DNA of 64,000 nucleotides from Streptomyces natalensis ATCC 27448 (GTDB lineage: Bacteria; Actinomycetota; Actinomycetes; Streptomycetales; Streptomycetaceae), in contig NZ_JRKI01000003.1 in assembly GCF_000935125.1 (NCBI RefSeq), positions 62,001-126,000 of the forward strand. The letters are read 5' to 3'. The notes under the pieces were generated by a model that saw only the letters and a list, made by a program, of their open reading frames with translations, was not told the origin of the DNA and did no database searches. Shown in pieces: positions 36,557 to 45,454 of this stretch. Both the position numbers and the translations under genes were made by a program. Position 1 is the stretch's first letter; the number at the start of each line of letters is the position of its first letter.

Positions 36557-38782
36557 TCAGGGAGAACTGACCGCCTGCAACGGCGCGTTGACCGCCTCCG
36601 CGCCCCGTTCCTGTACCCGCCGCATCCCCCGCGACGGCCACCAGGTCGCCCGGCCCAGCAGCGTCAGCGCGGCCGGCAGGATCATGACGCGGATGACGAA
36701 CGCGTCCAGGAGGACGGCCACCGCCAGGCTGAAACCGATCTGCTTCATCTCGGCGAGGTGGAGCAGCATGAAGGTGGCGAAGACCGTCACCATCACCGCG
36801 GCCGCGCTGGTCACGACCTTGGCGGAGGTGACCGTGCCCTGGAGCACGGCCTGCCGGGTGGGTACGCCCGCGAGCGCCGCCTCGCGGATCCGGCTGACGA
36901 CGAAGACCTGGTAGTCCATCGACAGTCCGAAGAGGATCACGAAGAGGAAGAGCGGCACCCGGGAGCCGATCGCGTGGGTCGCGGCCGGGTCGAAGCCGAA
37001 GAGGGTACTGGCCAGGCCGTACTGGAAGAAGACGACGACCAGTCCGAACGCGGCGGCCGCGGAGAGCAGATTGAGCACCACGCCGATCAGCCCGAGGACC
37101 AGGGAGCGGAAGACCAGCGCGGTCATCACGAACGTCAGCAGGAGCAGCATGCCCACGACCAGGGGAAGTTTCTCGTCCTGGTGGGCCAGATAGTCGGTGT
37201 CGTGCGGGACGTCCCCGGTGACGGCGAACTGCGCGCCCGCCACCGTACCGACGGTGTGCGGCAGATAGTCCTTACGGAGCCGGTCGAGCGAGGCGAGCGC
37301 CTCGGGCGAGCTGAGCTTGTAGGGCACCGCCAGGTAGAGGGTGTGGATGCGGTGGTCGGCGGAGGTCCGCAGGACCGGCCGGATCTGGTGGGCGAAGAGC
37401 GGGTCCCGTTCCGTACGCCGCTCCAACTCCCGTAGTGCGTCCGCCACTTCACCGGACCGGTCGGCCTGTGCCCGGACCACGACCTGGTGCTGGATACGCA
37501 GTTCGGGGAAGGCCGCGGTGAGCCGGTCGTACGCCTGGAGGGCCGGGATCTCGCGGGACATGCTGTCCTTGTTGAGGACCCGCAGCTGCATGCCCAGGGC
37601 GGGCGCCGCCAGCCCCAGCATGACCAGCACCGAGACGCACAGGGTGAGCGCCGGGCGCCTGCTCGCGGGGCGCAGCAGCGCGGTCCAGACGCGGCCGGCC
37701 CCGGCGTGGTCCTTCGCCGCGCGGCGGGTGGTGCCCTTGGCGGCGCGGCGGGCGGCGCGGAGTTCGGCGCGCCGGCCGATCACGACCAGCAGGGCGGGCA
37801 GCGCGGTCAGCGAGCTGAGCACGGCGGCCAGCACGACGATGATGGTGCAGGTGGCCAGGGACGAGAAGACGATGTCGGTGGCCAGATAGAGGGTGGCCGT
37901 GGAGACGACGACGGCGAGGCCGGAGGCGACGATCGCCCGGCCCGAGGTGGCGGCGGCCAGTTCCACCAGCGCCTCGGGGCCGATCCGGCCGCCCGAGCGG
38001 GTCCGCTCCTCGCGTTCGCGCTTGAGGTAGAAGAGCGTGTAGTCGACGCCGACGGCCATGCCGATCAGGATGATGACGTTCATGCCCACGCCGGCGTCGG
38101 GCAGCAGATGCGAGACGATCATGGACATTCCGACGGCGGCGGCGATCGAGGTCAGCGCGAGCAGCAGCGGTACGGCGACCATCACGGCCGATCCGAAGAC
38201 GGCCATCAGCGTCAGCAGCGTGATCGGCAGGGTGATCGCCTCGGAGAGCCCCAGGTCGTCGTCGCGCTGGGTGTCCACGCCGACGCTGATGGACGGGCTG
38301 CCGGTCTCCTCCACCCGTAGCGCGGGATGGGCGCGCTGGGCCGCGGCGGTCTGCGCGGCGACCGGCGCGACGAACTTCTTGTCGTCGGCGTCGGTGCCCT
38401 TCAGCGTGACCTCGACGCGCAGGGTGCCGCCGTCGGCCGAACGGACCGCGGGCGCAACCCGCTTGACCCCGGGCAGCGCGCGCATCCGCGCGGTGATGTC
38501 ACGGACGGCCGCCTCGGCGGCGGTCCGGTCGAGCGGGCCCGAGCGGGCCGAGATCAGCACCTGTTCGACCGGTTCGTGGTCCAGATGCCCCTGGGCCGCC
38601 ATCCTCTCGGCGCGACCCGCCTCACCGGTGCGGTAGTCGTCGGCGGTGGCCTGGTGGGTGCCCACCGCGCTGCCCACCGCCAGCGCCAGCACCACGAACG
38701 CCAGCCATACGGCCACCCCGCGCCAGGGGCGCCAGGCGCTCCACGTCGCCATCCGCACCGTGACCGACCGTTTCGCCTTCAC
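36557..38782 (-). CDS. MMPL-family RND-type exporter
   Basis: Membrane transporter of 741 residues with two repeats, each of one membrane span, a large extracytoplasmic domain (about 40-190 and 400-560) and five more spans. Family motifs: GMAVGVDYTLFYLKREREER in the first half and LFGLSMDYQVFVVSRIREA in the second, each with the proton-relay Asp-Tyr. MMPL proteins export lipids, polyketides and other hydrophobic compounds. The GTG at 38782 follows GAAGGAGC, a strong ribosome site. It diverges from an ArsR-like regulator across a region with duplicated operators at 38861-38901, so it is probably repressed by that protein. Confidence 0.93.
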   Translation of the reverse strand: MKAKRSVTVRMATWSAWRPWRGVAVWLAFVVLALAVGSAVGTHQATADDYRTGEAGRAERMAAQGHLDHEPVEQVLISARSGPLDRTAAEAAVRDITARMRALPGVKRVAPAVRSADGGTLRVEVTLKGTDADDKKFVAPVAAQTAAAQRAHPALRVEETGSPSISVGVDTQRDDDLGLSEAITLPITLLTLMAVFGSAVMVAVPLLLALTSIAAAVGMSMIVSHLLPDAGVGMNVIILIGMAVGVDYTLFYLKREREERTRSGGRIGPEALVELAAATSGRAIVASGLAVVVSTATLYLATDIVFSSLATCTIIVVLAAVLSSLTALPALLVVIGRRAELRAARRAAKGTTRRAAKDHAGAGRVWTALLRPASRRPALTLCVSVLVMLGLAAPALGMQLRVLNKDSMSREIPALQAYDRLTAAFPELRIQHQVVVRAQADRSGEVADALRELERRTERDPLFAHQIRPVLRTSADHRIHTLYLAVPYKLSSPEALASLDRLRKDYLPHTVGTVAGAQFAVTGDVPHDTDYLAHQDEKLPLVVGMLLLLTFVMTALVFRSLVLGLIGVVLNLLSAAAAFGLVVVFFQYGLASTLFGFDPAATHAIGSRVPLFLFVILFGLSMDYQVFVVSRIREAALAGVPTRQAVLQGTVTSAKVVTSAAAVMVTVFATFMLLHLAEMKQIGFSLAVAVLLDAFVIRVMILPAALTLLGRATWWPSRGMRRVQERGAEAVNAPLQAVSSP

Positions 38783-38860
38783 TTGCCCAGCTCCTTCGAC
38801 AGCATGGCGCGCCCCCCATTGGTACGCAGTCCCCCTCGGCACCGGCAGAACCACCGGTGC

Positions 38861-38901
38861 ACATGTAAGTCAGGAATTACATGTAAGTGGAGAATTACAG
38901 G
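38861..38901. promoter_or_regulatory. Duplicated 18-bp operator TGTAA-N8-TTACA
   Basis: Two copies of an 18-base unit, ACATGTAAGTCAGGAATT (38861-38878) and ACATGTAAGTGGAGAATT (38879-38896), followed by a third start, ACAGG. Each unit plus the next contains the inverted repeat TGTAA-N8-TTACA. It lies 80 bases upstream of the MMPL start and about 135 before the ArsR gene. Binding by the adjacent ArsR protein is inferred from position. Confidence 0.6.
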
Positions 38902-39035
38902 TGTCGAGGCGAGCCGTCAACCGTAAGCTCGTAGCGAGCGGTGCCCGGCAACCTCGCTTGACAGTCCGTCCCGACATGCGAAAACCTCCGCTGACAGGCG
39001 CCCGGAACGGCGAGAAAACGGCAGGAAGGGGGGCC

Positions 39036-39371
39036 ATGAACAGCGAAGAGCTGCTGGCCCTGCTGTCCGCCGTGGGGCATGCACAGCGGCTGCGCGTGAT
39101 CGGCGAACTGGCCGACGGACGGCTCTACGTCAGCGAGCTGGCCCGCCGGCTGGGGATGTCCCGGCCGCTGCTGTACATGCATCTGGACCGGCTGGAGAAG
39201 GCCGGTCTGGTCGTGGGCCGGCTGGAACTGTCCGAAGACGGCAAGGCGCTGAAGTACTTCGAGCTGGCACCGTTCGAGCTGAAACTGAACGTGACCACCG
39301 TCCTGGCCGCCCTCAAGGAGGACACGGCCGGAGCGGCGACGGCGGACGAACGACCCCAGGGGGACGCGTAA
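39036..39371 (+). CDS. ArsR-like winged-helix regulator
   Basis: Regulator of 111 residues starting at ATG 39036 after GGAAGGGGGG. The DNA-binding core is LLALLSAVGHAQRLRVIGEL, ADGRLYVSELARRLGMSRPL, LYMHLDRLEKAGLVVGRLEL. There is no CxC metal site. The C-terminal half ends in a helix, FELKLNVTTVLAALKEDTAG. Its stop codon directly abuts the start of the next gene (39372), so they are one operon. The divergent MMPL gene and the repeats between them suggest it represses that exporter. Confidence 0.88.
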   Translation: MNSEELLALLSAVGHAQRLRVIGELADGRLYVSELARRLGMSRPLLYMHLDRLEKAGLVVGRLELSEDGKALKYFELAPFELKLNVTTVLAALKEDTAGAATADERPQGDA

Positions 39372-39608
39372 ATGGACGGCAGCACCATCATCCCGATCAC
39401 CATCATCCTGATCGCCTTCGCCTCGGTGGTGGCGATCGTGGCGTCGTACTTCAAGCTCCAGCGGCATCGCGCGGACGCCGCGGCGCTGGCGGAGTACCGC
39501 AAGCTGGCCGAGCAGGTCGCCGCGGGCCAGCAGGCGATGAACGAGCGGCTGGCCGAACTGACCGACCGGGTCAAGGCCGTGGAGAAGCTGCTCCAGAGCG
39601 TGGGCTGA
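39372..39608 (+). CDS. Small membrane-anchored coiled-coil protein
   Basis: Protein of 78 residues with one N-terminal membrane span (IIPITIILIAFASVVAIVAS) and a charged coiled coil, YRKLAEQVAAGQQAMNERLA then ELTDRVKAVEKLLQSVG. I do not recognise a named family; the layout is like small envelope-stress membrane proteins. It is co-transcribed with the ArsR-like gene, the start following the stop with no gap. It might sense membrane state for the regulator, or assist the MMPL exporter. Confidence 0.85.
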   Translation: MDGSTIIPITIILIAFASVVAIVASYFKLQRHRADAAALAEYRKLAEQVAAGQQAMNERLAELTDRVKAVEKLLQSVG

Positions 39609-39641
39609 TCCCCGGTCCGCGGCGCGCGGGCCGGCACACCG

Positions 39642-39717
39642 GGAGATTTCTCGTCCGGCCGGAGATTGTCGTCCGGCCGGAGATTTTTCGTACGGCCGGA
39701 GATTTTTCGTACGGGTC
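39642..39717. repeat. Four tandem copies of a 19-bp repeat
   Basis: Units: GGAGATTTCTCGTCCGGCC (39642), GGAGATTGTCGTCCGGCC (39661, one base short), GGAGATTTTTCGTACGGCC (39679), GGAGATTTTTCGTACGGG (39698). They sit between the end of the ArsR operon and the LAXTG gene. The A/T-rich cores every 19 bases are close to two helical turns apart. Confidence 0.8.
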
Positions 39718-39796
39718 GGCAACCCGCGGCCGGGCCGGACGTCGTCAGGGGTGAGGGCGCCCTCGGGCGCCGCCCGTCGACGTCCCTGGAGCGCTC

Positions 39797-40279
39797 GTGA
39801 AATCCCCCCGCAACCCCCGCCGTTACGCACCGTCCGGCGCCGCCCTGGTGACGGCGCTCGCGCTGACCGCCCTGTGCCCGGCGACGGCGCACGCCGACTC
39901 CCCGGCGCCGCGCCCCACGGCCCCCACGGCCCCCACGACCCCCTCCTCCCCCTCACCCACCCCGAGCCACCGCGCCACCCCCTCGCCCTCCGCCTCACCC
40001 ACCGCCCCGTCCGCCCCTCAGCCCAGCGCCTCACCGACCGCCCGGCCCAGCCGCACGCCCGAGCCGACCGCCGCGCCCACCGACACCGGCCCCGCGCCGA
40101 GCCGGAGCCCGGAGACCGGCGGCGGCCGCACGCCCGGTGCGGCACCGGCCCCCGGCCGCGGCCACCTGGCACACACCGGCGCCTCCCCCGCCACCACCTA
40201 CGCCCTCGGCGGCGGCGCCGCGGCCCTGCTCGCCGCGGGCGGTGGCACCCTCTACGCGGCCCGCCGCCGGCGCGGCTGA
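39797..40279 (+). CDS. Cell-wall-anchored Pro/Ser/Thr-rich protein with LAXTG sorting signal
   Basis: Surface protein of 160 residues. A signal peptide (MKSPRNPRRY, a hydrophobic stretch to ALCPATAHA, cleavage near 33) is followed by about 85 residues of Pro/Ser/Thr. The C-terminus has LAHTG at 124-128, a hydrophobic segment and RRRRG, the sorting signal used by class E sortases, which prefer LAXTG. The Pro-rich part would span the peptidoglycan. No folded domain remains, so it may be a stalk or spacer. GTG start 39797. No sortase gene is nearby; these enzymes are often encoded elsewhere. The SigE-family sigma gene starts nine bases downstream. Confidence 0.85.
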   Translation: MKSPRNPRRYAPSGAALVTALALTALCPATAHADSPAPRPTAPTAPTTPSSPSPTPSHRATPSPSASPTAPSAPQPSASPTARPSRTPEPTAAPTDTGPAPSRSPETGGGRTPGAAPAPGRGHLAHTGASPATTYALGGGAAALLAAGGGTLYAARRRRG

Positions 40280-40287
40280 CCCCGTCG

Positions 40288-40953
40288 ATGGAGTACGCCG
40301 CCCCGCACACCGCCCCGGTACGGTTCGCCGTACCGGGGCGGCGGCCCGCCCTGTGGCGGTGGCTGCTGCGCACCGCCCGCCCGGTCACCGCCCGCCCGGT
40401 CACCGCCCGCCGCGCGGCCCCGCGCCCCGGGCCCACCCCCGCCGCGTACGCCGAGGAGTCCCCCGGCCCCCCGACGATCGGCGAGCTCTACCGCGCGCAC
40501 CGGCTGGCCATGGTCCGGCTGGCCGTCCTGCTCGTCGACGACCGGGCCACCGCCGAGGACGTCGTCCAGGACGCCTTCGCCGCCCTGTGCAAACGCCACG
40601 GCGCACACCTCGACGAGGTCGACAACGCCCTCGCCTATCTGCGCACCTGCGTCGTCAACGCCGCCCGCTCGGTGCTGCGCCGCCGCCGTACCGCCCGCGG
40701 CTACACACCCCCGCACGAGACCGACGTCCCGTCCGCCGAGGAGCGCATCGTGCTGGACGAGGAGCACCGCGAGGTGCTGGCCGCGCTCGGCGGGCTGACC
40801 CCGCGCCGCCGCGAGGTGCTCGTCCTGCGCTACTGGGGCGATCTGACGGAGGCTCAGATCGCCGAGACCCTGGGCATCAGCCGCGGCGCGGTGAAGTCCC
40901 TCGCCAGCCGGGCCCTGGGCTCGCTGGAGAAGATCTTGGAGGCGCGGTCATGA
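40288..40953 (+). CDS. SigE-family (ECF) RNA polymerase sigma factor
   Basis: Extracytoplasmic-function sigma factor of 221 residues. Region 2 is LYRAHRLAMVRLAVLLVDDR then ATAEDVVQDAFAALCKRH; region 4 is LTPRRREVLVLRYWGDLTEA then QIAETLGISRGAVKSLASRA. The first 60 residues are an Arg/Pro-rich extension with a PVTARPVTARR repeat. It is followed by a membrane protein gene with an ATGA overlap, typical of SigE-family factors and their putative anti-sigma partners in Streptomyces. It lies nine bases after the LAXTG gene, so all three may be one operon. Confidence 0.9.
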   Translation: MEYAAPHTAPVRFAVPGRRPALWRWLLRTARPVTARPVTARRAAPRPGPTPAAYAEESPGPPTIGELYRAHRLAMVRLAVLLVDDRATAEDVVQDAFAALCKRHGAHLDEVDNALAYLRTCVVNAARSVLRRRRTARGYTPPHETDVPSAEERIVLDEEHREVLAALGGLTPRRREVLVLRYWGDLTEAQIAETLGISRGAVKSLASRALGSLEKILEARS

Positions 40954-41483
40954 ACGGCTCCGGCAGTGCGCCCGAACGCCCCGTCGAGGACCGGCTGCGG
41001 CGGGCCCTGGCGGCCCGCGCCGCCACCGTCGCCCTATGGGACCTGCGGCCCGCCGAACCGCCGGTGCCCAAACCGCGCGACGGCCGCGGCCGGTGGCTGC
41101 GCCGCTTCGGGCTCCCCCTGGCGGCGGCCGCCGCGGCCGCGGCCCTGGCGCTGGGCCTGCTGTCCCACGCCTCCGAGCAGCGGCCGGTCCGCCCGGCCCC
41201 CGCGGCCCCACCGCGCCCCGTGAGCCCGTCACCGTCCCCGCACCCGCGCCCGTCCCCGTCCACCCCGCCGTCCGCATCCGCGACCTCATCCGCACCCGCG
41301 TCGTCGCCCGCATCCGCGACCCCGTCCGCATCCGCATCGACCTCCCCCTCCGCGACCCCGTCCCCCTCCCCCTCTTCGGCCCGCCCCGACCCCCGCCACA
41401 GCCCGACCGCGACCCCGACCCGGACCGGGCCCGGCGCCACCGAGACCCACGACCCCGCACCGCCCTCCCCCACCGCGCCATGA
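40950..41483 (+). CDS. Membrane protein, putative anti-sigma partner
   Basis: Protein of 177 residues: a cytoplasmic N-terminus (RPVEDRLRRALAARAATVAL and WDLRPAEPPVPKPRDGRG), one membrane span (LPLAAAAAAAALALGLLS), then about 105 Ser/Pro/Thr/Ala residues outside the membrane. There is no zinc-binding HxxxCxxC motif. Its overlap with the sigma gene and its topology fit a regulator that holds the sigma factor at the membrane, but no interaction motif proves this. The low-complexity outer part is like the cell-wall-spanning segment of the LAXTG gene two places upstream. Confidence 0.8.
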   Translation: MNGSGSAPERPVEDRLRRALAARAATVALWDLRPAEPPVPKPRDGRGRWLRRFGLPLAAAAAAAALALGLLSHASEQRPVRPAPAAPPRPVSPSPSPHPRPSPSTPPSASATSSAPASSPASATPSASASTSPSATPSPSPSSARPDPRHSPTATPTRTGPGATETHDPAPPSPTAP

Positions 41484-41710
41484 CCCGCCCCTGCCCGCGA
41501 CCGGCAGCCACCGACAGCCCCCACCCGTACGAACACCCGCCCGCACGACACCGCCCCCGTCTCCCCCCTCCGGGTGAATTCCCGACCGGCCGGAGAACGG
41601 CCCGATGCAGGGCCGTCCCTCATGATCACTCCTGTTTTGCGGCGATTGATCGCCTTTACGCTCCTGTGGCATGGCTGCGCCCGGTGCCGCTCGCCCGGTA
41701 GGCTTTCCGT

Positions 41711-42043
41711 GTGATCTTCAAGCGCATCGGAAATGGGCGGCCGTACCCCGACCACGGCCGGGAGAGCACCCGCCAGTGGGCGGACGTCGCCCCGCGCCCG
41801 GTACGCCTCGACCAGTTGGTGACCACCAAGCAGCAGCTCGACCTGGAGACGCTGCTCGCCGAGGACTCCACGTTCTACGGCGACCTCTTCGCGCACGTCG
41901 TGAAGTGGGAGGGCGACCTGTATCTGGAGGACGGGCTGCACCGCGCGGTGCGTGCCGCCCTCCAGCAGCGCCAGGTGCTGCACGCCCGGGTGCTCGAACT
42001 GGACGGCAGCAGCGAAACGGCCGCCGCCCCCGCCATCGGCTGA
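41711..42043 (+). CDS. Conserved actinobacterial 110-residue protein
   Basis: Small soluble protein of 110 residues, GTG start 41711, opening MIFKRIGNGRPYPDHGRE and containing RPVRLDQLVTTKQQLDLETL, LAEDSTFYGDLFAHVVKWEG, DLYLEDGLHRAVRAALQQRQ. I recall near-identical proteins across Streptomyces in this same position next to upp; some databases label it as VapB-like antitoxin, but no toxin gene is paired with it here. The function is not known. The preceding 227 bases hold its promoter and no other gene. Confidence 0.85.
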   Translation: MIFKRIGNGRPYPDHGRESTRQWADVAPRPVRLDQLVTTKQQLDLETLLAEDSTFYGDLFAHVVKWEGDLYLEDGLHRAVRAALQQRQVLHARVLELDGSSETAAAPAIG

Positions 42044-42164
42044 CGCCACCGGCTCCGCCCCACGTCAGCCCCGCCCGGCCGGTATTGACCCGTTTGGGTT
42101 GCCTCTCACACCACAGGCTGATCATTTAGTAGGCACGGCCCGTCACCCGCACTACGCTGCGGGC

Positions 42165-42818
42165 ATGAGCATGCTGACGCCCCCGGGCATGGGCGGTAAG
42201 AAGTACCGCATCACGGGCGACAGGTACCCGCGGATGCGCCGTCCCCGACACCGTCGCCGGATCGTTCTCACCCTTGCCGCCGCGGCCTGCGCGCTCGGAC
42301 TGGTCGGCTGGGGCTCGTTGCAGCTCATCGATGTCTTCGGAGGCAAGGGCGCGACCGCCCAGGCCGCCCCGGGCAAGAAGAAATGCTCCCCCGTGCAGGC
42401 GGAGCAGGCCCGTTCCCGAGCCCAGGCCGCCCGCACGCCGCTGCCGAAGCCGGGCGCGCTGACCGTCAACGTCCTCAACGCCACCCCGCGCAGCGGCCTG
42501 GCCAAGAAGACCGCCGACGAGCTCGCCAAACGCGGCTTCAAGATCGGCAAGGTGGGCAACGCCCCGGACGGCTACGACAAGAAGGTCAAGGGCACCGGAA
42601 TAGTACTGGGCGCCAAGGCCGCCGCGCAGGGCCCGCTGAAGATGCTCGGCACCCAGCTCATGGGCGCCGAGCAGAAGACCGACGGCCGCAAGGGCGCCGA
42701 TATCGACCTGATCATCGGCAGCGGCTTCAAGGACCTGACGCAGAAGCAGGACGCCGAGAGGGCCGTGGCCCAGCTGGCGCATCCCGCGCCGCCGCCGGCG
42801 CACGACGCCGGGTGCTGA
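42165..42818 (+). CDS. LytR_C-domain envelope protein
   Basis: Membrane-anchored protein of 217 residues. A basic N-terminus, one span (IVLTLAAAACALGLVGWGS), a linker, then a LytR C-terminal domain: PGALTVNVLNATPRSGLAKK, TADELAKRGFKIGKVGNAP, GTGIVLGAKAAAQGPLKML, ADIDLIIGSGFKDL. The LytR_C domain occurs alone or behind LytR-CpsA-Psr phosphotransferases that attach polymers to peptidoglycan; here the enzyme part is missing. ATG 42165 is chosen; a second ATG six bases on is possible. It converges on upp over a strong hairpin. Confidence 0.9.
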   Translation: MSMLTPPGMGGKKYRITGDRYPRMRRPRHRRRIVLTLAAAACALGLVGWGSLQLIDVFGGKGATAQAAPGKKKCSPVQAEQARSRAQAARTPLPKPGALTVNVLNATPRSGLAKKTADELAKRGFKIGKVGNAPDGYDKKVKGTGIVLGAKAAAQGPLKMLGTQLMGAEQKTDGRKGADIDLIIGSGFKDLTQKQDAERAVAQLAHPAPPPAHDAGC

Positions 42819-42837
42819 GACCGCCCCGCATGCAGCC

Positions 42838-42867
42838 GGGCCCCTCACCGTTCCACGGTGAGAGGCC
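42838..42867. terminator. Bidirectional terminator between the LytR_C gene and upp
   Basis: Arms GGGCCCCTCACCG (42838-42850) and CGGTGAGAGGCCC (42855-42867) pair with one mismatch and a four-base loop between convergent genes. Confidence 0.85.
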
Positions 42868-42887
42868 CGGATCGTTCTCCGGAAAGG

Positions 42888-43523
42888 TCAGCCGGCGGTG
42901 CCGTACATCCGGTCGCCCGCATCGCCCAGGCCCGGCACGATGTAGCGGTCGTCGTTCAGCCGCTCGTCGACCGCCGCGGTGACCACCGTCACCGGCGAAC
43001 CGGCCAGCTCCTTCTCCATGACCGCCACGCCCTCCGGCGCGGCCAGCAGGCAGATCGCGGTGACGTCGTCCGCCCCGCGCTTGATCAGCTCACGGATCGC
43101 CGCGACCAGGGTGCCGCCGGTGGCCAGCATCGGGTCGACGACGTACACCTGCCGCCCGGAAAGGTCGTCGGGCATCCGCGTCGCGTACGTCTGGGCCTCG
43201 TACGTCTCCTCGTTGCGGACCATGCCCATGAAGCCGACCTCGGCGGTGGGCAGCAGCCGGACCATGCCGTCCAGCATGCCCAGACCGGCCCGCAGAATCG
43301 GCATGACCAGGGGTCGCGGGTGCGAGAGCCGGACACCGGTGGTCGCCGTCACCGGGGTCTCGATGTCGACCTGCTCGGTGCGCACATCACGGGTGGCCTC
43401 GTAGGCGAGCAGGGTGACCAGCTCGTCGGCGAGCCGCCGGAAGGTGGGGGAATCGGTGCGCTTGTCGCGCAGTGTGGTGAGTTTGTGCGCCACCAGCGGG
43501 TGGTCGACGACGTGGATCCGCAT
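42888..43523 (-). CDS. upp: Uracil phosphoribosyltransferase
   Basis: Salvage enzyme of 211 residues that makes UMP from uracil and PRPP. Start [18 protein letters not shown]; conserved features are [28 protein letters not shown], the PRPP loop [18 protein letters not shown], and the uracil-binding end [19 protein letters not shown]. Single gene on this strand. In Streptomyces coelicolor the equivalent gene sits beside the TadA and SigF genes, as it does here, which supports vertical descent of the block. Confidence 0.97.
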   Translation of the reverse strand: MRIHVVDHPLVAHKLTTLRDKRTDSPTFRRLADELVTLLAYEATRDVRTEQVDIETPVTATTGVRLSHPRPLVMPILRAGLGMLDGMVRLLPTAEVGFMGMVRNEETYEAQTYATRMPDDLSGRQVYVVDPMLATGGTLVAAIRELIKRGADDVTAICLLAAPEGVAVMEKELAGSPVTVVTAAVDERLNDDRYIVPGLGDAGDRMYGTAG

Positions 43524-43670
43524 GCAACGACAGTAACCGAGCCACGGACCGCGGGCGCCCACCGTGAGGGCCCCGGTGCCCGGCCCCGGGTGCGGTGGCG
43601 CTCTGGCGGACGGGGGCCGGGGCGCGGCAGGCTGGGGGGTGAGGGGGTCCCTTGCGTGAGGGGTGGCAGC

Positions 43671-43886
43671 GTGCCCGAATGTTCGATGTTCGATGAGGTG
43701 TCCGGCGGTGGCCGGGACGTCGGCGCGGAGCGGGATCTGGAGGCCGAGGCGGCGCGCCGGAGGCGACGGGCGCAGTTTTTGCGGGAGCTGCACGAGGCCA
43801 GGCAACTGCGCGAGCGCGTCCAGCCGCGCCGGGCGCGGGCGGCCCGGATGCGCCAGGTGCTGCGTATGCGCACATTCCGCTGGTAA
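43671..43886 (+). CDS. Small basic conserved protein next to upp
   Basis: Protein of 71 residues, GTG start at 43671 with GAGGGGTGG upstream (an ATG at 43686 is the alternative). After an acidic N-terminus it becomes strongly basic and helical: [47 protein letters not shown]. The high Arg content could mean nucleic-acid or ribosome binding. I recall similar short genes at this position in other streptomycetes but no assigned function. It diverges from upp. Confidence 0.75.
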   Translation: MPECSMFDEVSGGGRDVGAERDLEAEAARRRRRAQFLRELHEARQLRERVQPRRARAARMRQVLRMRTFRW

Positions 43887-44114
43887 ATGCCCCGTTTCGA
43901 TCGACGGATGTGCACGTTCGGCCGATACCCGCACGCCCCGCGCGCCGGTTCGCGCTGCGGCACGTGAGCGACATCTCTCACAACGGCGGCACGACGCAGC
44001 GTCGAAGACCCCGCGCGAGCGCGATGTTTCTGCCACGATTCCGGAGGGGCGGACCCGCGGCGCCACGGCGCCGCCCCGCCCGGCCCGGACGTTATGACAG
44101 GTGGGAGAGTCACG

Positions 44115-44660
44115 GTGTATTTCGCCGCACTGCTCGCGCGCACCGAAGACGGGTGGGAAGCGAGCGATACGGAGCTCGACAATGTGGAGACCCTGGCCGA
44201 TCTGGCCGACCTGGCCCGAGAGGTCGCGGTCGACGACGACACGGTGGTGGCCCTCATCGAGCAGGAGGACGCCTGGTTCGGCGTGATCCGGGTGGACGGC
44301 GAGGACGACCCCCGGGTCTTTCTCTCCAACGCCGCGGTGGCCGCCAGAAGCTCGTACGGAGCGATGCTGACCGACGAGCTGCTGGGTCGCGAGGACGATG
44401 AGGGGGACGATCTCGACAGCCTCAACCTGGACGGCACGGAAGACGGGGAGCCGGAAACCGACGACGCAGACGACAACGAGACCCTGAACGCGGTGAACGG
44501 CTCGGAGAGCCCGGCCGTCCCGCACGGACCGCTCGGCGACGCCAAGCTCCTGGCCGACCTCGGCATCGGTGAGAAGGAGCTGCTCGCCTTTGAAGGCGAT
44601 GCGCTCGGCGAGATCGCCGACGCCCTGGGCTGCACGGACCGCCTGGAGGCCGTGCGCTGA
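44115..44660 (+). CDS. tRNA adenosine deaminase-associated protein
   Basis: Acidic protein of 181 residues that is regularly encoded just before tadA in actinobacteria. GTG 44115 was chosen since GGGAG lies six bases before it and the family begins [20 protein letters not shown]; an ATG at 44094 is the alternative. The N-terminal domain includes [20 protein letters not shown] and [20 protein letters not shown]; the middle is a long Asp/Glu run (about 104-140). The C-terminus has [20 protein letters not shown]. Its role is unknown beyond the link with TadA. Confidence 0.9.
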   Translation: MYFAALLARTEDGWEASDTELDNVETLADLADLAREVAVDDDTVVALIEQEDAWFGVIRVDGEDDPRVFLSNAAVAARSSYGAMLTDELLGREDDEGDDLDSLNLDGTEDGEPETDDADDNETLNAVNGSESPAVPHGPLGDAKLLADLGIGEKELLAFEGDALGEIADALGCTDRLEAVR

Positions 44661-45218
<558 letters not shown>

Positions 45219-45298
45219 GCCGAGCGCTGTCCCCGCGCCGCCGGCCACCGGTAATCCGATTTCGGCACACGGCCCCCCGTGGGCTAAGCTCTCTCTCG

Positions 45299-45382
45299 GT
45301 AGCGTGTCCGAGCGGCCGAAGGAGCTCGCCTCGAAAGCGAGTGTGGCGCAAGTCACCGAGGGTTCAAATCCCTCCGCTACCG
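45299..45382 (+). tRNA. tRNA-Ser (anticodon CGA)
   Basis: Class II tRNA, 84 bases. Acceptor stem GGTAGCG / CGCTACC is perfect with G as discriminator; anticodon stem CTCGC / GCGAG with loop CTCGAAA, giving CGA, which reads UCG. There is a long variable arm and a T-arm GAGGG-TTCAAAT-CCCTC. CCA is not encoded. A -10-like TAAGCT lies at 45285-45290, nine bases upstream. It is followed by a terminator and then by accessory DNA. Confidence 0.97.
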
Positions 45383-45391
45383 CTGACAGAT

Positions 45392-45422
45392 GAGGCGCCC
45401 GGTCCGTTGGACCGGGCGCCTC
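45392..45422 (+). terminator. Rho-independent terminator of tRNA-Ser
   Basis: A 14-bp perfect stem, GAGGCGCCCGGTCC (45392-45405) and GGACCGGGCGCCTC (45409-45422), with a three-base loop and the T-rich tail GTCGTTTTCG. Confidence 0.9.
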
Positions 45423-45454
45423 GTCGTTTTCGTCTCGGCTTCCGGCTCTGTTTC

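Noticed and set aside
39642..39717. Repeat array considered as a CRISPR
   Set aside because: The units are directly adjacent with no unique spacers, and there are no cas genes.
41711..42043. Toxin-antitoxin system
   Set aside because: A VapB-like label exists for relatives, but no toxin gene adjoins and the gene sits in a conserved core block.
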